Origin: CBDDCQ01 sp965226285
GTDB taxonomy: Bacteria > Bacteroidota > Bacteroidia > Flavobacteriales > Ichthyobacteriaceae
Direction: 5' to 3'
Length of the DNA stretch: 64,000 nucleotides
NCBI GenBank assembly: GCA_965226285.1
Contig: CBDDCQ010000001.1
Span: 62,001-126,000, forward strand
Shown: positions 35,177 through 44,185 of the stretch, piece after piece
Numbering within the stretch: position 1 is the first letter of the stretch
Layout: every line of letters begins with the position of its first letter
Made by a program: the position numbers and the translations under genes
Notes under the pieces: generated by a model
Databases searched by the model: none
Seen by the model: only the letters and a program-made list of their open reading frames with translations
What the model was told of the DNA's origin: nothing

Positions 35177-37606
35177 TCAATTTACAAATTTTTTGTATTT
35201 ACCATAACATAAAAAACTAATTACGCAAAAGAACAATATATAACTTGCAAATGTAATTTTATCTCCTATATAAAAGGATTGAGGTTCAAATTTGAATTCT
35301 ATCTTGTGTCTCCCTTTGGGGATACTTAGACCTCTAAGTACATAATTAGTCCTAAAATGAGGGGTGAGTTTACCATCTATGTAAGCATTCCACCCTTTAG
35401 GGTAGTATATTTCAGAAAATATTGCCAATTCATCTTTATTCGACTGAAAATTATATAATAAATAATTAGGTTGATAATCCATGAGCTGAATACTTGCTGT
35501 AGAATTATCAGACGAGGTAAACTCCTTTAAAATATCCTTAAATTTTATATCTACTATTGCTTCTTTTTTGGAATTAAAATTACTCAGTGCTTGTATTTCT
35601 TCATCGGCATTCTGAACTATTTTATATGAGTTGACTACCCAAGCATTCCCATTTGCATTGGGATTAATCACCGCATTAGGACGATTATTTTCTCCTTTTT
35701 GTATCAAGTATTTTACATTGAGCATATTGAGAACCTCAATATTCATTTTGGAAATATGAAAATCATATAATTGCTGATACCTCATCAGCTTGGCAGCGTG
35801 ATACCCTCCAATAGAATGATGAAAATATGAAGTACTAGCATCTTGCATAGGGTTTACCATAGTATTGAATACCCTATAAACGTTTTTGTCTTTGAGTATT
35901 TGTAAATTGGCAGCAGAAGGTGTAAAAGGTCGTTGCATTTTCTTTGCTTTTACAAAGTCTTCATTATTTACATATCTTTTATTTACAGTGACTAAATCTA
36001 ACATAAGTGCTAACGATATGACAACTACTGTCCATAGAGGTTTTAATTTACCTTTGAAATAGAAATACAACACTCCAAGGGTAATAAGTAAAAATAATAT
36101 AGCTCTTAGACAGTCACTTTTAAGCATCGTAAGCCTATCTATTTTTGCCATATCCATAGGTAAGCCGTAGGAGGCATATTCTGCATCCATAGAACTCTCA
36201 AAAGAAAATATCATTCCTCCAAATAGATAGAAGAATACACAAAGCCCTAAAGTAATGATACCCGATTTTTTGAGGGTTTTTATCTTTTGTTTTACATCTA
36301 CTTTTGAATCAAATAATGATTTGATAGCAAAGGCAGCAAGCAAAGGCACAGCAAATTCTGCTATCACCTGTATGGAAGATACTGCTCTAAATTTATTATA
36401 CAAGGGTACATAATCAATGAAAAAATCGGTAAGCCAAGCCATATTTTTACCCCAAGACAGTACAATACTAAATAGAGTAGAAACTACGAGCCACCATTTT
36501 GTCTTCCCTTTTACTAGAAAGCACCCCATTATAAAAAACAAAATGACTACTGCGCCTATATAAGCAGGTCCTTCAGTAAAGGGTTGTGTTCCCCAATAAG
36601 TAGGAAATCTATTTACCAACTGATGAAGTTGTTTTTTGGGCACTTTATCTCTTAGAGCATTATATACCGCTCCCCCTTTAGGGAGTTTATCGGCAGAACC
36701 TCCTCCCATAAAATTAGGGATAAATAAATTAAACGTTTCCATTTTTCCATAACTCCAAGCAGTAATATAATCTCTATCTAAACCCGAATTAGGCTTAACT
36801 GCTTTCTTATCTGGATTTATAGTAAGTTCCGATTTTCCTCTTATAGTGTGTTTACTATATTCATAAGTACTCCACAATTTAGTAATATTGATACACAATG
36901 CTAATATACAAGCTATTACAGTAAAACCTATTGCCTTAGTAAAATGTTTAAATTGTTTTTGTTTATAATCATAAAAACCCTGTATAACTACAAATATTAT
37001 GAGCATCCATATCAAATAATAGGTCATCTGGTAATGGTTCGCATTGATTTCTAAAGCTATCGCTAAAGTAGATATAATCATACCCCATAGATATTTTTGT
37101 CTATAAAATATCATAAGTATGCCTGCTGTAACTAATGGAAAATACCCAATAGCGTTGGCTTTACTATTATGCCCTGCACCTAATATAATAAATAGATACG
37201 AAGACAGACCAAAAGCCAATGCGCCCATAAAAGCCTGTTTTGTCCTAAAATTCAAAGATAAAAGTAGCAGATAAAATGAAATAAGATACAGAAATACATA
37301 ATCTGCTGGTCGTGGTAAAAACCGTAGCATTTTATCTAAAGTATCTATAAAATTATATTTATGCTCAACGCTAATCATATAAGCAGGCATTCCCCCAAAC
37401 ATAGAGTTCGTCCATTTAGGTTCTATTCCCTTTTTCCTAAAATCATTTATTTCCTTAGCAGAACCTATATAATTTACAATATCGCCCTGATGTAATTTTT
37501 TTCCTTGTAACACAGGTGTAAAGTATATCAATGTAATTCCTACGAATATAAGTACCACTAATAAATGTGGCAATATTCTTTTATAATTTTCTTTCATCAT
37601 TATCAT
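35177..37606 (-). CDS. yfhO: YfhO family membrane protein
   Basis: The 809-residue protein matches the YfhO family of large polytopic membrane proteins related to glycosyltransferases of the GT-C type. It has about 12-13 membrane segments in the first 540 residues, the conserved loop GDIVNYIGSAKEINDFRK (~40-57) with an acidic residue in the first external loop, and a soluble C-terminal region with YHAAKLMRYQQLYDF and ending in a last membrane helix. In Firmicutes members modify teichoic acids; in Bacteroidota the acceptor is unknown. It overlaps the DUF4834 gene by 26 bases and is co-transcribed with it. Confidence 0.9.
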   Translation of the reverse strand: MIMMKENYKRILPHLLVVLIFVGITLIYFTPVLQGKKLHQGDIVNYIGSAKEINDFRKKGIEPKWTNSMFGGMPAYMISVEHKYNFIDTLDKMLRFLPRPADYVFLYLISFYLLLLSLNFRTKQAFMGALAFGLSSYLFIILGAGHNSKANAIGYFPLVTAGILMIFYRQKYLWGMIISTLAIALEINANHYQMTYYLIWMLIIFVVIQGFYDYKQKQFKHFTKAIGFTVIACILALCINITKLWSTYEYSKHTIRGKSELTINPDKKAVKPNSGLDRDYITAWSYGKMETFNLFIPNFMGGGSADKLPKGGAVYNALRDKVPKKQLHQLVNRFPTYWGTQPFTEGPAYIGAVVILFFIMGCFLVKGKTKWWLVVSTLFSIVLSWGKNMAWLTDFFIDYVPLYNKFRAVSSIQVIAEFAVPLLAAFAIKSLFDSKVDVKQKIKTLKKSGIITLGLCVFFYLFGGMIFSFESSMDAEYASYGLPMDMAKIDRLTMLKSDCLRAILFLLITLGVLYFYFKGKLKPLWTVVVISLALMLDLVTVNKRYVNNEDFVKAKKMQRPFTPSAANLQILKDKNVYRVFNTMVNPMQDASTSYFHHSIGGYHAAKLMRYQQLYDFHISKMNIEVLNMLNVKYLIQKGENNRPNAVINPNANGNAWVVNSYKIVQNADEEIQALSNFNSKKEAIVDIKFKDILKEFTSSDNSTASIQLMDYQPNYLLYNFQSNKDELAIFSEIYYPKGWNAYIDGKLTPHFRTNYVLRGLSIPKGRHKIEFKFEPQSFYIGDKITFASYILFFCVISFLCYGKYKKFVN

Positions 37607-37844
37607 TTTTTACTTCCTCAAAATCTACATATTCTCCTACTATATTACTCTTTTTTGAACTCTTGGGTTTTTTATCTATGATGGTTTCCCCTTCTTTGTA
37701 TTTTTTACTTTGTGAAGTATTTTGATATTCATGGCTACGGGCATGATGATTTACTATTTTCTTAAAAAATAATGGCAACAAATACCTAATGGAAAGTCTA
37801 ATGCCATAATAAACCAATATCGATATAATTAATATTCTTATCAT
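37581..37844 (-). CDS. DUF4834 small membrane protein
   Basis: The 87-residue protein has one N-terminal membrane helix (ILIISILVYYGIRLSIRYLLPLFF) and a charged cytoplasmic tail ending FEEVKNDNDERKL. This fits DUF4834, a family encoded beside yfhO in flavobacteria. Its 3' end overlaps the yfhO start by 26 bases, indicating coupled translation and a joint role. The function is unknown. Confidence 0.8.
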   Translation of the reverse strand: MIRILIISILVYYGIRLSIRYLLPLFFKKIVNHHARSHEYQNTSQSKKYKEGETIIDKKPKSSKKSNIVGEYVDFEEVKNDNDERKL

Positions 37845-38047
37845 TTTTTTGATTTTTGTGTTTTCTTTATTGTCGATTTAGAATTTTTACCTTTCATTTC
37901 TCTATTCTGATTCTCTATTTTGGAATTTTTATCATCTTTTTACTTTTTAGAAGATTGCTTTTGAAGTAGAGTTTGGTACTGGTTTAGTTTCCTTTATTAC
38001 GATTGGTATTACTGGATGACTTTTTACCAACTTTACCCACCTTTACC
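37845..38047 (-). other. low-complexity stretch, possible shifted tail of the 1431-aa protein
   Basis: After the stop of the large gene at 38048 the minus strand continues in other frames with Lys-rich and Pro/Thr-rich coding-like sequence (for example NKVKVGKVGKKSSSN and PIVIKETKPVPNSTSKA). The large protein already ends in a Lys-rich tail (KKPKKVKK), so a frameshift may have shortened it. No independent gene is seen. Confidence 0.35.
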
Positions 38048-41000
38048 TTATTTTTTAACCTTTTTTGGTTTCTTTTTATCCTTTTGTTTTTGTTTCTTTC
38101 TAAATATATTCTGCATTTTCTTTATTTTAATAGAAGAAGCCTTAATATACATATATTCAGTATCATTGATTTCTTTTATTCTATCTTCTTCTTCTATTTT
38201 ATTAAAAATATTTAATACTGCTTTATGATTAGTGAAAAATTTGATTACATGCTTATCATATTCAAAATAATAATAAGTAGAAGCATCAGTTTGAAAATAC
38301 ACCTGAACAACTGTTTTTTTCGCTTTCTTTAATATCTTTATAACTCCCGGTAATTTCCTATTAATTTGTACCTTGTTAATCTGATTGACATTTATCTTTT
38401 TCCCCTCAGATATAAAAGACGATTCCTTTTTATCCCATTTAAAATCTATATCCTTAAATGAAAGTATATACTTCATCTTTTCTGGAACTTTTCCTAAGTT
38501 TTTACCTCGAATATATTCTTCTTTCTCTTTTTGCGTAAATAGCTTATTTACCATCAATTCCTCATTCAAATGAGTTTTATAATTTACATTCTCTATAAAA
38601 TCATCTGATGAGTTTACCTCTTTGGCTATTTTATTTGAAAGATCTTCATGCATAAAGAACTTAAACCCTAAGTCTATATTTAAATCTATATCATTATTCT
38701 GTAAGTTATACTTGGCTGTACCAAATGTATTTACGACAATAGTAGTATCTACTATTCCAAAATTTAAACCTCCTTTCCCTTCTATTACGCATCTATCTTT
38801 ATAAAAAGATACTTCAGACAATAAATTATTATCTCTAAACGTTTGAAATTGATAAGCATCTATCTTTTCATTGTATCTAAGTTCTCCATCAGTGGTTATA
38901 AGTTTATTGGTGTCATCTATTTTTCTAATAGATAAAAATGCTGGTAGAAATTTATTCATAGAGTAATAAATTCCATTAAGTAAAGGTTTTTGAAACTTCA
39001 ATCTTATATCTTTAGGATCAATATATGTTGCTATACGCACTGATGGAATATTTAGATTACAATGATGATTAAGTTTAACGGAGCCTTTGTACTTTAAAAA
39101 TTTCTCTTTTCCTGTTAAAGTCAATTTTCCATAATAATCAAAATAAGGACTAAGTGGTAATACCTCATTCTCTGGTATCTGAGCTTGCGCTATAGAACTA
39201 CCGTTATCTATGACTATTCTCGAAAGGTCAATAATGTATGTGATTTTATCCTTGTCTATATAGCTATATTTTCCTTTTGCCCAATATCTGTGTTTCCCAA
39301 AGATAGCAACTGTAGCATTAGTAATCATATGAAAATCATTATTGATACTGATCTTAGCATTTCTCAAAGTATCTATTGTACCACCTTTCGTTATGGTTAA
39401 AATTCTTTTATCAGGAGTTATAGAAGCATCTAATATTTTTAGGTTATCTACTCCATTTACTTTCATCTTATTTTCCTTTAAGTGAACTTCAGAATCTGTA
39501 GCCGTAAACTCAAGAGAATCTTTTTTAGATCTAAACCAAGATAGAACATTTTTATTTGCCTTTGTCAAATATAGCATACTATTCTTTTGATCCCATCTTA
39601 TTTTATCTAAATTTACATAGTACATATATTTTTCTAGATTGAGATAGTTTTTAGAGTTATTAAGCCTAAAATCACCTTGTCTTTCTTTAAACGAAAAAAC
39701 TCCTCTAATATTCTTAACTTGTATTTCTTTGAGTTTAGCACTATCATACATGATCATGTCCATTTTTTGTGCCTTGAATTCAATGGGTGAAAATCTATAT
39801 TTTTCCGACTCAAATATAGAATTAAAAAGCGATAGCTTACCTGCTCCTTCTAGTTTATCTGATGATAAATTTATCTTTCCTTTAAGTTTAGTTTTATGGT
39901 TATACATGATAAAATCATTGATAGATTTAGCTGTAAGTATATTTTTATTTGTGCTCCAATGTACATTAACAGATTCTGATTCTACATTGGGGTAATATGT
40001 TTTTTTGCTTCCTTTATCTAATTTAAATTCTGTTTGTTTTGATTTTAACGAATCTGGAAAAAATATAACATCTTCTGATTTCATTTTAGCATTAAACACC
40101 GTAAAATTTCCTTGCCCTGTAAGCCCTTTCATATTAAGTGTTATTCTATTTTTAAAAATACCCTTACCTCCATACATCTTAAAACCTTTATTTGGAATTG
40201 TTTTTACAAAACCTATTGAACCATCCTTTTGAGGCATAAAGGTTTGGTTAAAATCTTTAAATATCCCCGCAGAAATCATCTTTCCTTTTAATAATAAACT
40301 GTTCGCATCAACAGTATTCAAACTGTCTATTTCTAATGGAAGTATCTGAGCATAAAACTCAGACCTAGGATATACTCCATTCTGAATCTTTTTATCGTCA
40401 TAATATATATATGAATCTCCTATAGATCTAAAAATAGGATATTTAGGATTGTTTTTTCTATTTGATTTATTATCTGGCTTATCCACGAATATTTCTGCTT
40501 TTACATTTTCCAGATATAATTTTAAATTCTCCGATTTTAAATTAAATCCCACTCGCTTTACATTGCCAAAATTTATTTTATATTTATCATAAGAAAAATC
40601 CACACCTTTAGCATCTTCGAAATACAGTAATTTAGTTTTTAACTGACCATCAAAAGAAAAATCAAACCCATTCTTTACAACAATTTTACCATTAGGAAAC
40701 ATATAAATATACTGTTTATTACTCAACTGTATATGATTTATATAGTTTACAAACATCTTTTTATCTTTATCATTTAAATTTATGGTACTTTCAAATATGT
40801 TTTTTTTCCCAGATACGAAGATAATCTCATCATGGTCATTATTAAGGTCATTTGCTTTTATAAGATTAAAAAATGGTTCAGTAAATATTACAAGCTCCTT
40901 ATTCATATCTATATCTAATACTCCCATTAAAGAAATATTAATAATTGAATTTATAATATTAACTTTAGGGGCATTCAAATAAGATGAGATAAAATCAAAG

Positions 41001-42343
41001 GAAAATCTATTTTTAAACTCAGGGTTTGCCTGTATCATCTTATGTAACTTCTTCAAGAGATTTGTACCATCTAAGTTATCAAATTGAGAAAACATTTTTT
41101 TATCATAATAGTTCACAGATGATAGTAATATAGTGTTTTGTGCATCTCCTTTAATTGTTATTTGATGTTTTGGTTTGTTCCATTCTATTGACACAACATT
41201 CATATTAACATTATGATATGCATTTGTCATAGGAGATTTGGACAGTGTAGATGTATTTCTTTGTAATCTTAAAATATCCTTCTTCAAATCATATTCTACG
41301 CCCATAGCCGTATGAGATATTACCTTTTCATTCAGAAATAAATCAAATTTAGCATTACTCGCATATATACGCTTTTTACTAATATTTATCTTTTTAGAGG
41401 TAATTACAAATAACTTTTTCCCTTTATCAAAAAATGTAACGATACTATTACCTGTTTTTTCTGAAACCCCCAATATTTTCTCATTTTGCAATACAATATA
41501 GCCATAGTAATTTACCCCCTCTGATAAATCTACTGAAAACGGCTCTCGACTCTCATCAGATCTAAATAAAGGGTAAATTGTTCTTTTTGAAGAGGTCAAT
41601 CGCATCTCCAAACTCCCCGACATATCCTCAAATTGCATAGCGTTATTTAGTATTACATTATCTGCTTTAAAATATTTTTTCGTTAAATCTATCGTCATTT
41701 CTTTTATTTGTGCGTACGTATGTTTTTTCTTCTTTGAAGCATTCCAATAAAATAAACCCTTATTTAATATAATCTTGTTTTGCACTGGAATAAAAACGCC
41801 TTCCACTCCATAGAGCATGATACTTCCCCTCTTGCTTTTACAAACCAGTGTTTCTGCTTTTATTTTAATCTTCACCAATGAATTATCAACTACATATTCC
41901 ATCTTTCCCTTGTAAATCCAAGAAAAATCATCTCTCTTTTCATATAATATATTTTTAGTTAAAAAATTATCTAACACTTTAACATATCCTCTGAGCTTTC
42001 TTTTCGATTGTACATTTACTGTGTTGTGATTTAAAAAACTTTTTAGCTTTCCTATTTTATTTATAGCTAATAATGCTCTTATATATGATAAATACTCTTT
42101 TTTAGAAAACTTATATTTTTTAAACAGGTTAAAATTTATTATTAATTCCTTCAAATCCTCGTAGTTATCTATAACTTGAAAAAATAATTGTATATCCTTA
42201 TTCTGAGGTTCTTTGATAATTTTCATCAACTCTCTCTTGAACTCTTTAGAGCTATTAGAGAACTTTTTTTTGCGCTGAGCTTGCAATAAAGTTATATTTA
42301 GCAAGAATAAAATCAGAATAAATATATATTTGGTATTTCTCAT
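38048..42343 (-). CDS. very large secreted protein of unknown function
   Basis: From ATG 42343, which overlaps the prmA stop by 4 bases (ATGA), the product is 1431 residues with a signal peptide MRNTKYIFILILFLLNITLL ending QAQ. No domain was recognised. The body is almost entirely beta-strand-like: repeated short runs of alternating hydrophobic residues such as LYLENVKAEIFVD, ITLNMKGLTGQGNFTVFNAK and LSSDKLEGAGKLSLFNS, reminiscent of AsmA/LptD-like long beta proteins, and ends in a Lys-rich tail after IKASSIKIKKMQN. Similar giant proteins seem usual in Bacteroidota but uncharacterised. Proposed location is the periplasm or outer membrane. The upstream alternative start at 42367 would add eight residues before the signal peptide and is less likely. 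Confidence 0.8.
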   Translation of the reverse strand: MRNTKYIFILILFLLNITLLQAQRKKKFSNSSKEFKRELMKIIKEPQNKDIQLFFQVIDNYEDLKELIINFNLFKKYKFSKKEYLSYIRALLAINKIGKLKSFLNHNTVNVQSKRKLRGYVKVLDNFLTKNILYEKRDDFSWIYKGKMEYVVDNSLVKIKIKAETLVCKSKRGSIMLYGVEGVFIPVQNKIILNKGLFYWNASKKKKHTYAQIKEMTIDLTKKYFKADNVILNNAMQFEDMSGSLEMRLTSSKRTIYPLFRSDESREPFSVDLSEGVNYYGYIVLQNEKILGVSEKTGNSIVTFFDKGKKLFVITSKKINISKKRIYASNAKFDLFLNEKVISHTAMGVEYDLKKDILRLQRNTSTLSKSPMTNAYHNVNMNVVSIEWNKPKHQITIKGDAQNTILLSSVNYYDKKMFSQFDNLDGTNLLKKLHKMIQANPEFKNRFSFDFISSYLNAPKVNIINSIINISLMGVLDIDMNKELVIFTEPFFNLIKANDLNNDHDEIIFVSGKKNIFESTINLNDKDKKMFVNYINHIQLSNKQYIYMFPNGKIVVKNGFDFSFDGQLKTKLLYFEDAKGVDFSYDKYKINFGNVKRVGFNLKSENLKLYLENVKAEIFVDKPDNKSNRKNNPKYPIFRSIGDSYIYYDDKKIQNGVYPRSEFYAQILPLEIDSLNTVDANSLLLKGKMISAGIFKDFNQTFMPQKDGSIGFVKTIPNKGFKMYGGKGIFKNRITLNMKGLTGQGNFTVFNAKMKSEDVIFFPDSLKSKQTEFKLDKGSKKTYYPNVESESVNVHWSTNKNILTAKSINDFIMYNHKTKLKGKINLSSDKLEGAGKLSLFNSIFESEKYRFSPIEFKAQKMDMIMYDSAKLKEIQVKNIRGVFSFKERQGDFRLNNSKNYLNLEKYMYYVNLDKIRWDQKNSMLYLTKANKNVLSWFRSKKDSLEFTATDSEVHLKENKMKVNGVDNLKILDASITPDKRILTITKGGTIDTLRNAKISINNDFHMITNATVAIFGKHRYWAKGKYSYIDKDKITYIIDLSRIVIDNGSSIAQAQIPENEVLPLSPYFDYYGKLTLTGKEKFLKYKGSVKLNHHCNLNIPSVRIATYIDPKDIRLKFQKPLLNGIYYSMNKFLPAFLSIRKIDDTNKLITTDGELRYNEKIDAYQFQTFRDNNLLSEVSFYKDRCVIEGKGGLNFGIVDTTIVVNTFGTAKYNLQNNDIDLNIDLGFKFFMHEDLSNKIAKEVNSSDDFIENVNYKTHLNEELMVNKLFTQKEKEEYIRGKNLGKVPEKMKYILSFKDIDFKWDKKESSFISEGKKINVNQINKVQINRKLPGVIKILKKAKKTVVQVYFQTDASTYYYFEYDKHVIKFFTNHKAVLNIFNKIEEEDRIKEINDTEYMYIKASSIKIKKMQNIFRKKQKQKDKKKPKKVKK

Positions 42344-43164
42344 CTTACAAACTTCAATGCTGACCAATTATTTTTTTCTAAACGTTGTATCAATTTAAGT
42401 CCATTCTTTTCACAAGTTTGTTTTATAACTTCTTCATCCGTGATAAAAAAACCACTTAAAAGCAAATATCCATTTTCATTCAAATGCTTAGTGTATATAG
42501 GAATATCATTTAATAGCACATTTCTATTTATGTTAGCTACTATGGTTTGGTATTTTTTATCTTTTAGCAAATGAACATCTCCTTTTTTCACTGCTATATT
42601 TGAGCATTTATTCTTTTCTATATTCTCTAATGTATTCACGTAAGCCCAGTCATCTATATCTATAGCATCTACGCTTTGAGCACCCATTTTCTCTGTAAGA
42701 ATAGCCAATATTCCTGTACCACAACCCATATCCAATACACAACCTGAAATATCCATAGATAGCAATAAAATTATCATCAGATAAGTAGTTTCGTGATGTC
42801 CCGTACCAAAAGACATTTTGGGTACTATAATAATATCATACTCGGTTTGCTGCTTTTTATGAAAAGGTGCTCTTACCAAACACTGATTTTCTACATTTAT
42901 AGGTTGAAAATTGTTTTCCCAATTTGTATTCCAATTTTCTCGTTTTATCATCTCTTTTTCATACGAAAATGATATGCCTTCTTTATACAAAATAGATATT
43001 TGATTAAGAATTTCATCAGAGTAATTCTCCTCGAGTATAAAAGCATTTATTCCATCTTTTGTCTCCTGAAAACTATCAAAATTAAATTGCGCAAGTTCTG
43101 CGATAAGAATCTCATAAGTTGGCTTTATAGGTTCTAACTTAAATTTTAATGCGACATAGTTCAT
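42340..43164 (-). CDS. prmA: ribosomal protein L11 methyltransferase
   Basis: PrmA methylates lysines and the N-terminus of ribosomal protein L11. The 274-residue length is normal. The N-terminal substrate domain is followed by the family motif MSFGTGHHETT (residues ~117-127), the SAM-binding GCVLDMGCGTGILAIL and IVANINRNVLL, the NxN-type catalytic region. It lies 65 bases after trxB in a minus-strand run and overlaps the next gene by 4 bases. Confidence 0.95.
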   Translation of the reverse strand: MNYVALKFKLEPIKPTYEILIAELAQFNFDSFQETKDGINAFILEENYSDEILNQISILYKEGISFSYEKEMIKRENWNTNWENNFQPINVENQCLVRAPFHKKQQTEYDIIIVPKMSFGTGHHETTYLMIILLLSMDISGCVLDMGCGTGILAILTEKMGAQSVDAIDIDDWAYVNTLENIEKNKCSNIAVKKGDVHLLKDKKYQTIVANINRNVLLNDIPIYTKHLNENGYLLLSGFFITDEEVIKQTCEKNGLKLIQRLEKNNWSALKFVR

Positions 43165-43229
43165 ATTTTAGTACAAAAGCCTTACCATAAAAAGTTAGTA
43201 AATGAGTAATTAAATTTATTCTCTTTTTA

Positions 43230-44177
43230 TTATGATAACGATGCCAAATATCTCTCAGCGTCTAATGCTGCCATACACCCTGTTCCTGCTGCAGTAACGG
43301 CTTGTCTGTATTCCTTATCTTGTACATCTCCTGCTGCAAATACTCCTGGAAGGTTAGTTTTTGTACAATCTGGTTGCGTTTGAATATACCCTGCTTTATC
43401 CATGGTTATCTGCCCTTTGAATATTTCAGTATTAGGCTGATGACCAATCGCTATAAATAGTCCCGTTACCTTTAAATTGCTATTTTCTTTGGTCTGATTA
43501 TTGATAAGTCTAAGCCCCTGTACTTCTGTTTCACCGATTACCTCTTCTACTTCTGTATTATATAAAACTTCTATATTAGACGTTTTAAATACTCTACTTT
43601 GCATAGCTTTAGAAGCTCTCATCTCATCTCTGCGTACCAGCATAGTTACTTTAGTACAAATATTAGCCAAATAGGTAGCTTCTTCTGCAGCAGTATCTCC
43701 AGCTCCCACTACTGCTACATCTTGCCCTCTATAAAAGAAACCATCGCATACTGCACAGGCTGTTACACCTGCTCCCTTTAATCTCTCTTCGGATTCTAAC
43801 CCTAAATATTTAGCCGTAGCTCCGGTAGAAATAATTATAGATTGAGCCTCTATATGAGTAGTACCGTCTATGGTTAATTTGTGGATTCCTTCTTTCTCTT
43901 TGGAAAATTCTACCTCTGTAACTGTACCCATACGAACCTGTGTGCCAAATCGTTCAGCTTGTTTTTTCAAATCTTCCATCATAGTAGGACCATCCACTCC
44001 TTCGGGGTAACCTGGAAAATTATCTACCTCTGTAGTGGTGGTAAGTTGCCCTCCAGCTTGTATTCCTGTGTACATTACAGGTTTTAACTCTGCTCTGGAA
44101 GCGTAAATAGCAGCAGTGTATCCTGCTGGACCAGATCCAATGATTGCGCACTTTAGTCTTTCTACTGTGTTATCCAT
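43230..44177 (-). CDS. trxB: thioredoxin reductase
   Basis: TrxB reduces thioredoxin with NADPH through FAD and a redox disulfide. The 315-residue protein has GSGPAG (14-19) for FAD, the redox-active CAVC (141-144), GAGDTA (158-163) for NADPH and PGVFAAGDVQDKEYRQ near the C-terminus. It starts 8 bases after sucA on the minus strand, so both are probably on one transcript. Nothing unusual is seen. Confidence 0.97.
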   Translation of the reverse strand: MDNTVERLKCAIIGSGPAGYTAAIYASRAELKPVMYTGIQAGGQLTTTTEVDNFPGYPEGVDGPTMMEDLKKQAERFGTQVRMGTVTEVEFSKEKEGIHKLTIDGTTHIEAQSIIISTGATAKYLGLESEERLKGAGVTACAVCDGFFYRGQDVAVVGAGDTAAEEATYLANICTKVTMLVRRDEMRASKAMQSRVFKTSNIEVLYNTEVEEVIGETEVQGLRLINNQTKENSNLKVTGLFIAIGHQPNTEIFKGQITMDKAGYIQTQPDCTKTNLPGVFAAGDVQDKEYRQAVTAAGTGCMAALDAERYLASLS

Positions 44178-44185
44178 ATATAATT

